Assembly (NCBI GenBank): GCA_027422505.1
Contig: JAPQWV010000050.1
Span: 3,286,001-3,350,000 of the forward strand
Origin: Craterostigma plantagineum
Lineage: Eukaryota; Streptophyta; Magnoliopsida; Lamiales; Linderniaceae
Length of the DNA stretch: 64,000 nucleotides
Direction: 5' to 3'
Shown here: positions 57,417 to 64,000 of the stretch, in pieces
Layout: each line of letters opens with the position of its first letter
Numbering within the stretch: position 1 is the stretch's first letter
Program-made: the position numbers and the translations under genes
Notes under the pieces: model-generated
The model's database searches: none
What the model saw: only the letters and a program-made list of their open reading frames with translations
Told to the model about the DNA's origin: nothing

Positions 57417-58811
57417 TGTTGGATTAAAATATCTAAGCAATCCGTTTTGATGAACACAAAACTTAGTAATTGTACTACTAACATATTTACTGAGTGTACA
57501 GATGATCTCGGTTCGTAAAACAGATATCAAATATGAGCTCAGGGCGAAAAATCGGGTTGGTCAACTGCCCGTCAATACTGATCAACTGTCGGTCAACTCG
57601 ATTTCGGTTTGGTCAGACTGGACTGGACTGGTCCAGTATCGGTCTGGATTGATCCGATTTCAGACTGACTGGTCGTTTTTGGACTGGACTGATCGGTCTC
57701 GGTCAGTGATTGGTCCTGTCAATGACTGGTTCGATTTGGTCATACTGGACTGGACTGGTCCGGTATCGGTTTGGACTGGTTCGGTCAGTGACTGGTCCGG
57801 TCAATGACTGGATTGACTGGTGTACAAGCCTTCCACTGCAGCAGAGATACAAGCAGATAAAGCTGACAGCTTTGACCAAAGTCAACAAAGGCTTCCAACA
57901 GCTATATCAAGGTGAGGGAGCATATAAATACAACACTAACGGGGCAGAAACAATCAGAGGATCATAGAGCAAACATATACAATTCAAAGAGAGATCCAAG
58001 AGGGAAGAACAAGAGCAAAGAGTAAAAAAAATCAAGAGAGTTCTTCCAAGTGTGTGTGTATAAAAGAGAGAGATCTACAACGTTTAAACCCACACACCTC
58101 ACTCACATATTACAGAGATGGGCTTAAGTAGATTAGTTGAGTGAGAGTCTTAACGCATAGACTATAAACAAGTGCATGTAGTCTTCGCACCGACACAAGA
58201 AAGAATGGTGCCGCCTTTAGCTTAGATACATTAAAATCTAGCCGGTTTGTGAGGTTGCGGCCTACAACGTTTACGGTTGACCTTGCGGGGTCCGTAAGTT
58301 CCCAAGGGAAAAAGCTCTTGGAAGAGATGGACTGTAAAAAGTTGTCTAGCTGTGATAACTAGGAGTTTTGTTAGCGGGTATGGCTGGGGGGTTATACGTG
58401 TAAGTCTAGCTATGTAGGTTATACGACGGGGATTGTATCGAAACCAAATCTATTAGTATAGCCTTCCTTGCGGGGAAGGGGGAGACATAGGAGACCTTTT
58501 TTGGCTCCGAACTTCCATAACAAATCTTGTGTCTCTTTCCTACAAGTCGGAACACACTCCAAATATTCACACCCAAGGTGTTCGACAAATTGCCTCAACC
58601 ACCTCCATCCACCAAAATCGGACCAAATCACCCACGTACACAAACCCACACACATAGTTCACAATCAAAGCCCAAGGTATTCCACACTTGGCCTTGATTG
58701 AGGATTGGAAATCGGTTTCACTCTCTAAACGGCGTGAAACCCACTTATGAGCGAAAAAAATGGTGACCGGTGTTATTCACCCCCTCTAATACCCAGTCCA
58801 CGATCCTAACA
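57417..58811 (+). mobile_element. Solo LTR (1,395 bp), copia-type, perfect 5-bp TSD
   Basis: Starts TGTTGGAT and ends ATCCTAACA, a near-perfect terminal inverted repeat. It is flanked by TGCAA at 57,412-57,416 and 58,812-58,816. The first F-box copy is uninterrupted at the equivalent place (10,345), confirming an insertion. The end region TTATTCACCCCCTCT is typical of SIRE-like copia LTRs. About 57,550-57,820 is a degenerate GACTGG(TC/AC)-rich tandem stretch. No PBS, PPT or coding region, so it arose by recombination between the LTRs of a full element. Confidence 0.92.
57590..57820 (+). repeat. Degenerate GACTGGTC-type repeats inside the solo LTR
   Basis: Many overlapping copies of GGACTGG, TGACTGG and TCGGT(C/T)TGG with no fixed period. 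The plus-strand frame through it is not protein-like. Confidence 0.75.
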
Positions 58812-58816
58812 TGCAA

Positions 58817-59006
58817 GAACATGGAAATTATAATACATAAAAATTCTATTGACTATATTATATAGTTAAAGGGTTGATGGTGGTGATTTTTGAGGATCAT
58901 GGATGCGCACCTGTTTGCGAATAGTATTCTACAACCTCCATATCTATTCTTCTTCCTTTCAGCAAATATTAAAGCAAATATATTATATCATATCATAAAA
59001 ATCACG
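58817..59006 (+). other. F-box copy 2 3' flank, part 2
   Basis: Continues the match to copy 1 from 10,351 to 10,580 (GGTTGATGGTGGT, CACCTGTTTGCGAATAGT, CATATCTATTCTTCTTCCTT). It has only one copy of the 34-bp unit that is doubled in copy 1. Confidence 0.85.
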
Positions 59007-59493
59007 CTATGAAAATTGAAGAAATGTAACACGATCTTTTAACGTGGTTCGGATATAAGAAATCCTACGTCCACGATCGAGTCAATCGATGATTTCTACT
59101 GATTGTTCTTGATTACAGAAATAGAGAAATCAAAAAGGCATAATCTGTTAAGGTACAGATTATCCCACTGAGCTCATGTGAAAAAAATGAGAAGAAGATG
59201 AAAACAGAAAACTTGATTTGATGGTCTTCGTTTTCCTGCCTTTCATACTCCAGGCTTTTTCCCTCTCAATGTATAAACGTTCTTTTATCTGTTGCAACTC
59301 TTTTAGTATAAAGTGCGCCTTCACCTAGCAATTCTTTAAGTATGAAACGCGTCTTCATTTAAAATTCCCGCGAGTTCACTTAAGCAGTTTGAAGCTGCTC
59401 CCTTTTTTTATATCTTCTTCAGATCTTTTACCAGTTTTGATCTCATCACCAAAAACAGTTCCATTCATCTTCTGTGCTGATCTTAATTTCAAC
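59007..59493. mobile_element. 487-bp insertion, LTR- or SINE-like, unclassified
   Basis: Absent from the first F-box copy, where ATCACG runs straight into TAATCGACCC. It contains TTTTAACGTGGTTCGGATAT and CCTACGTCCACG, a phrase common near the ends of plant LTR elements. I see no clear TSD or TG/CA ends, so the class is open. Confidence 0.6.
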
Positions 59494-59596
59494 AATCGAC
59501 CCTCAACAGATTAATAAAATACATTGAACTCGTCAAAGAGATGATGGTGATCTAGGCTGCGCATTTTCGCTGCAGTTACAAAAGAAGAAACAAAAA
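59494..59596 (+). other. F-box copy 2 3' flank, part 3
   Basis: AATCGACCCTCAA and ACATTGAACTCGTCAAAGAG resume the match to 10,582-10,685. It ends where the Mutator-like TIR starts. Confidence 0.85.
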
Positions 59597-59804
59597 GGGA
59601 ATTACTATTTACCGCCCCTTTTTCCTAGTTACCGCCCCCTAAAGGGCTGAAAAAAGACGTTTATGCCCTTATGTTATTTAAATTAATTTAAAAAGGTAAA
59701 ATATAATAAAAAGTAAGAATTTTCTTTAAATTCCTACACGACGCAACACTTTTCAAATCACACAACCAAATTAAACAAAAAAACAGAGAACTTTGCAAAT
59801 CGTA

Positions 59805-62283
59805 ATGGAGCGAGGACACGGAAAGGGAAAGGGAAAGGGGGTCCTGTCACGATTGGTAAGAAAACTGTCGTAAGTTCATTCGTATTTAGATAGATTGTCG
59901 AAAACGGACCAAATTAGGCTGAAAACGGGCGATCGAACGCGAAATAGGGCGAAAACGGCACGACCAAACCGAAATTTCGGTCGGCCTAGTCGCGACCAAA
60001 ACGTGATTTCGGTCGTTCAAGACACGACCGAAATCAGATTTCGGTCGTAACAGGCTCGACCGAAATATGATTTCGGTCGTGTATTGAACGACCGAAATCA
60101 CTCGTCGGTCGCCGGGGTTCCGACCGAAATCAGGTTTCGGTCGGATCTGGCTCGACCGAAATCAAGTTTCGGTCGGTTCCTCGCCGACCGAAACTTGATT
60201 TCGGTCATTCCACTGTTTGGCCGAAATTTTTTTTCGGTCAATTTTTTTTTTTAATAAATATGTAATTGCAGGCCAAGGGTGGGAAGTCCCTACTTGGAGG
60301 GAGCAGCAGACCGGCCCCGGAGGCGGAGGAGGGATCTGGAGAGCGCCATACGAGAGCGCGCGGCGTTGATGCATCCGTTCGTAGGCAACGGGAGGAGGAG
60401 AGGCGGCAGCGAGCTCTTGATTCTCATTCCGTATATGCGGAATACGATCCGCATGCGGATGAGGAGGCGCCTGCGGATGAGGAGGTGCCCTACGATGCGG
60501 CGTCGTTTGAGTCATCCGACGACGATGCGATACCGGTCTCCGCAGGTAATTTCATTCTCCTTGATAAACTGTATTGCGATGTAGTGTCTTAATATACGTA
60601 AAATAAATAATATTTATTTTTGGGAAATTCTTAAAAAATAAAATAGGGAGCAAGCGCTCCGAGTCGTAGATGACGATTCGTGGAGGGTGCAGGGGTCACA
60701 GCCAGGTGGTCCAGAAGACGGCGAGGTGATCCCTAGTTACTTGGGGCACATCGCGCCCCGCATCTGGATGGGTGAGGAGGATCGACCCCTGCTGAAGTGC
60801 GAGCAGCGTGCGTCAGTGCTTCGGTCGCTTAAGCAGTGGTACTGCCAGTTCCCGCCGCAGACGCAGAGCGAGATCGATGGCACGGGGCTTAGCCACCTCA
60901 CAGATGCCATGCTGGGTCACTTGGACCAGCCTCTTCTGAGCGCTTTTGTGGAGCGCTGGCACCCTGACACGAACACCTTCCACATGCCGTGGGGTGAGAT
61001 GACGATCATGCTCCACGACGTCGAGCAGATCCTGCGTATCCCGATCGAGGGGAGGACGGTATCGGGCACCCCGGACAGCGGCGACCAGCATATCGCGGCG
61101 AGGGAGATCATGGGGGTTAACGCAGACGCGCTGCGGGGATTATGGAGAGGCGGTGCGGTCGCGACGAAAGACGTCATGCAGAGGATGCGGTCTGGAAATA
61201 GGCCGGCGGGGTTCCAGGCAATCGTCTGGCTGTGGATTCTACTGGGGTCGACGCTGTTCGTCGACAAGAGCGGGAACCGGGTGAAGCCCGACATCATGCA
61301 CGAGTTCTATCGATCGCTGCCAGTTGTCAGCGGCTACTCATGGGGGTCGGCCGCTCTTGCTTACCTCTATCGCCAGCTTGGCCTCGCAAGCCGAGCGGAT
61401 TCAAGGGGTTTAGCTGGGTGCCTGTCGTTATTACAGGCGTGGATCTACGAGTACTTCCCGTGCTTTCGCCCACACCGTCTACCCCATCATGTGGAGGCCT
61501 GCGACGCACGATCACGCATGTGGTCCGTGTCTCAGTACGAGCGGACGGGCCACCGTTTGATTGAGATCCGCCGTCAGCTAGACATGATGACTGCGAGCGA
61601 GGTATATTAAGTGATTATATTCTATATTCACGACGATTATATACAAATTTGCAAACTGTTATCAGGTTGCTTGGTTGCCCTACGGCCCCGATCCAGCGGC
61701 GCACCACATGAGGACTATTTTCGTAGGCTGGGTACGATATCGCGACATTGTTGAGCCCTACGTGCCCTCGAGAGTGTTGCGCCAGTTGGGTTACGTGCAG
61801 CACATCCCGCCGCCGATGAGTCCGCCACAGAAGGCGTACATGCCAGCTGACCCGAAATGGTATAAGGTGCACCATTCTGGCGACGCAGCAGAATTTGCTT
61901 GGCGTCAGTTCCCGTACGCGTACATTCTCAATCTATCGTACATCAGCGGGCGACTGCAGATTACCTTGGCGAGGCCGTCCAAGGGTACATGGACTGGTAT
62001 GAGCGACATTCTCATCCTCGTCTGTTATCGTCGGAGTCGGGATCCTCTTCGGGCGGCATACCCCCGCGCAGCCACTCAGACTACGTACGTAATATTAAGT
62101 GATTCAGTCTTTGTATGTATAATCAATTTTTATATTTATCAATTCTGTGTACAGTGGTACAGCTCGATGTATGCATTGAGCACCGAGATGCTATCTACGC
62201 TGCAGCTCCACGACGAGGAGCAGACGGAGCGCTACAGAGAGAAGCTGGACGAAATGAACGACCGCTGGCGCAATGCTCCATGA
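59805..62283 (+). CDS. Plant mobile domain (PMD) protein of a transposon, five exons
   Basis: Exons 59,805-59,855 (MERGHGKGKGKGVLSRL), 60,272-60,545 (acidic, ADEEVPYDAASFESSDDD), about 60,647-61,601, 61,666-62,088 and 62,155-62,283. The third exon holds the PMD: YLGHIAPRIWMGEEDRPLLK, HLDQPLLSAFVERWHPDTNT, FHMPWGEMTIMLHDVEQIL, GIPIEGR-like and WGSAALAYLYRQL. Exon 4 has HMRTIFVGWVRYRDIVEPYV. Exons 1-2 and 3-4-5 join in phase with GT-AG sites. The exon 2 to exon 3 join does not stay in frame with the most obvious sites (donor 60,546, acceptor 60,646), so another site (acceptor at 60,650 with donor 60,536) or an indel is possible. PMD proteins occur in MULE and gypsy elements and in the host MAIN/MAIL1 silencing factors. 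Biochemical role unknown. Confidence 0.75.
59960..60240 (+). repeat. Array of about nine 33-bp palindromic units in intron 1 of the PMD gene
   Basis: Each unit is CGACCGAAATC-(A/G)-GATTTCGGTCG or a variant, with an 8-10 bp inverted repeat. Unit starts lie near 59,960, 59,990, 60,023, 60,056, 60,089, 60,121, 60,154, 60,184 and 60,220, about 33 bp apart. Spacers between palindromes differ. Units diverge by a few bases, often with the two arms changed together. Confidence 0.9.
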
Positions 62284-62339
62284 TCTGCTTTTATTTGTCG
62301 TTGTCCTTAGTTTGTGTACCGAACACGTACTATTTTTAT

Positions 62340-63350
62340 TTATATTAATAAAATAATGTAATAGTATAAAATATTAACATATAAAAATAATTAAATATAA
62401 AAAATACTAAAAATACGAACAAATAATATTAATAAAAAATTATAATAGTATAAAATAATAACATATAAAATAATAATAATAAGAATAAATTAATACTAAT
62501 AATATAAAATAATTGTATATAAAAAATACTAAAAATTAGAACAATATAATACTAATAATATAAAATAATAATATATAAAAAATACTAAAAATAAGAATAA
62601 AAAAATACTAATAATATAAAATAATTGTATAAAAAATAACATATAAAAAAAATAATAATAAGAATAAAATAGTACTAATAATATAAAATAATAATATATA
62701 AAAAATACAAAAAATAAGAATAAAATAATACTAATAATATAAAATAACAATATATAAAATAACATATAAAAAAAATAATAATAAGAATAAAATAATACTA
62801 ATAATATAAAATAACATATAAAAAAAATAATAAGAATAAAATAATACTAATAATATAAAATAATAATATATAAAAAATACTAAAAATAAGAATAAAATAG
62901 TACTAATAATATAAAATAATAATATATAAAAAATACTAAAATAAGAATAAAATAATACTAATAATATAAAATAATAATATATAAAATAACATATAAAAAC
63001 AATAATAATAAGAATAAAATAATACTAATAATATAAAATAATAATATATAAAAAATACTAAAAATAAGAATAAAATAATACTAATAATATAAAATAATAA
63101 TATATAAAAAATACTAAAAATAAGAATAAAATAATACTAATAATATAAATAATAATGTATAAAATAACATATAAAAAAATAATAATAAGAATAAAATAGT
63201 ACTAATAATATAAAATAACATATAAAAAAATAATAATAAGAATAAAATAATACTAATAATATAAAATAATAATATATAAAAAAATACTAAAAATAAGACG
63301 CAAAATAATACTAATAATATAAAATAATAATGTATAAAATACTTAATGTT
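62340..63350 (+). repeat. AT-rich satellite (AATAATACTAATAATATAAAAT-type)
   Basis: About 1 kb of imperfect tandem repeats built from AAATACTAAAAATAAGAATAA, ATAATACTAATAATATAAAA and TAATATATAAAA blocks. Periods vary around 55-65 bp. The hydrophobic Ile/Leu/Phe/Tyr minus-strand frames across it are repeat artefacts. Confidence 0.92.
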
Positions 63351-63395
63351 ACTATTCATTAATAAAATATATAATACAATATAATACAACATGAA

Positions 63396-64000
63396 TTATA
63401 ATAGACCATTCATTCGCATTAACTGCACCCAATGTTCGAATCTGTTCTGATATCTAAGTTCCCACCCGGCAAGTGGACGATCACGATGGATATTCCAATA
63501 CGGATGCAATACGGGCATTGGAAAGTCTGGACATAAATTCAGTCTAATATAATGCCGGTACTCGTCACCAAGGTGCGCTATTACGATAGTTCGGTTCGGT
63601 CCATTGGCAGTCGAAGCGGCACGCAGAGGCAGTATCGTGATAGAATTCAAGTTGATGGTCGATCCATTACCGTACCCGTATAGTGTAACTACAGCGTTCC
63701 AAATAGTGGCCACAGCCCACAGATCGCACGGTGTCAACATCCAGTGGTTTTCCAAGCAAGGTCCCCCTTCCCGGCGTATACGACGCAACTGCATTTCCAA
63801 TGAATCACCGTAGTACAATGGCGAGTAAAGATCCCAATGGGCCTCGATTTCGTTCGCGACGTTATTCCTTACGGTGACCCATTCTTCTTCGTCATATCCG
63901 CAGTTTCCGTCAGCCACGACATCATTAACACTAACTATATACGGATGGATGACTGATGTTACGTGGTACTGCAAGCGGCCGTGGAAGAAGTTGGATTCAA
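63396..64000 (-). CDS. OTU-like cysteine protease ORF (partial at window edge)
   Basis: The minus-strand frame is open to the window edge. It contains VNDVVADGNCGY (the OTU catalytic Cys motif D-G-N-C), then EEEWVTVRNNVANEI and HWMLTPCDLWAVATIWNAVV, and IVIAHLGDEYRHYIRLNL where a His fits the catalytic His position. It ends with HWVQLMRMNGLL-stop at 63,396. Compared with transposon OTUs I know, about 12 residues that usually follow NCG(F/Y)RA are missing. OTU proteases remove ubiquitin and are frequent MULE passengers. It converges on the PMD gene across the AT satellite. Activity uncertain. Confidence 0.65.
   Translation of the reverse strand, partial: ESNFFHGRLQYHVTSVIHPYIVSVNDVVADGNCGYDEEEWVTVRNNVANEIEAHWDLYSPLYYGDSLEMQLRRIRREGGPCLENHWMLTPCDLWAVATIWNAVVTLYGYGNGSTINLNSITILPLRAASTANGPNRTIVIAHLGDEYRHYIRLNLCPDFPMPVLHPYWNIHRDRPLAGWELRYQNRFEHWVQLMRMNGLL

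Larger units (their letters stand above)
59597..64000 (+). mobile_element. Left part of a Mutator-like element carrying PMD and OTU genes (runs off window)
   Basis: GGGAATTACTATTTACCGCC at 59,597 and the repeated TAGTTACCGCCCC look like a MULE terminal inverted repeat. It starts exactly where homology to the first F-box flank ends. The right TIR would be beyond 64,000, so length and TSD cannot be tested. The cargo is a plant-mobile-domain gene (plus) and an OTU-like ORF (minus), separated by an AT satellite. No MURA-type transposase is visible in the part seen. Confidence 0.55.

Noticed and set aside
57502..57967. Plus-strand frames with repeated DWTG
   Set aside because: GACTGG-repeat part of a solo LTR, no protein-like composition beyond the repeat.
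59960..60240. Regularly spaced repeats resembling a CRISPR array
   Set aside because: Plant nuclear context, diverged palindromic units with no unique spacers and no Cas genes.
60162..60515. Minus-strand Pro/His-rich frame
   Set aside because: Antisense of the acidic, GC-rich second PMD exon.
62529..63392. Hydrophobic, membrane-protein-like frames on the minus strand
   Set aside because: Produced by the AT-rich satellite; no start context, domain or codon structure.
1..64000. tRNA, rRNA or microRNA genes
   Set aside because: I looked for tRNA arms, rRNA-like stretches and strong hairpins outside transposons and saw none that I can support.

Overview
The window is nuclear DNA from a flowering plant. 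Genes have GT-AG introns, the background is AT-rich, and most of the 64 kb is transposable elements of plant lineages (RVT/zf-RVT LINE, SIRE-type copia with an env-like ORF, Athila-like gypsy, hAT, Mutator-like, Helitron). The resistance gene resembles the R1-type CC-NBS-LRR proteins common in Solanales and Lamiales, so an asterid, perhaps Lamiales, is my inference. No species can be named from the sequence alone.

Layout. 1-1.75 kb: last three exons of a GON-4-like/Myb-like nuclear protein gene. 1.9-7.7 kb: a dead full-length LINE inserted just behind it. 7.9-10.1 kb: an F-box gene with one in-frame stop. 10.7 kb: a possible small secreted peptide (minus strand). 12.8-13.4 kb: a non-autonomous hAT element with an 8-bp target duplication. 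13.9-16.5 kb: an R1-like NLR gene with two 1-nt frameshifts. 17.2-22.7 kb: two head-to-head fragments of a SIRE-like copia element. 22.7-24.3 kb: two 5'-truncated NLR copies. 25.3 kb: a MITE.

The centre of the window is one very large minus-strand Helitron, 25,726-56,365 (30.6 kb). Both termini are visible and it sits in an A|T target. It holds a decayed Rep/PIF1-helicase gene (35.6-40.1 kb), an RPA1-like ssDNA-binding protein gene (54.2-55.9 kb) and four Ulp1/C48-protease-like genes (A, B, C, D). Two lie on each side of Rep/Hel, with the two DUF1985-bearing copies (B, C) nearest it and the two short coiled-coil copies (A, D) outside. A gag-protease gypsy element (about 46-51.5 kb) and a probable solo LTR (28.5 kb) are nested in it. 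A short motif (TAGTGCAAAC) that also forms the Helitron's terminal base run recurs many times inside it.

56.4-59.6 kb: a 5'-truncated duplicate of the F-box gene and its 3' flank, opened by a 1,395-bp solo LTR with a perfect 5-bp TSD and by a second insertion of about 490 bp. 59.6 kb to the end: the left part of a Mutator-like element carrying a plant-mobile-domain gene, an intronic array of about nine 33-bp palindromes, a 1-kb AT-rich satellite and, on the minus strand, an OTU-like cysteine protease ORF running off the window.

Stripped of transposons, the locus reads GON4-like, F-box, NLR, NLR fragment, NLR fragment, F-box fragment. This is a small F-box/NLR cluster that duplicated, decayed and filled with nested mobile elements. 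Only the GON-4-like gene and perhaps the PMD gene look possibly intact.
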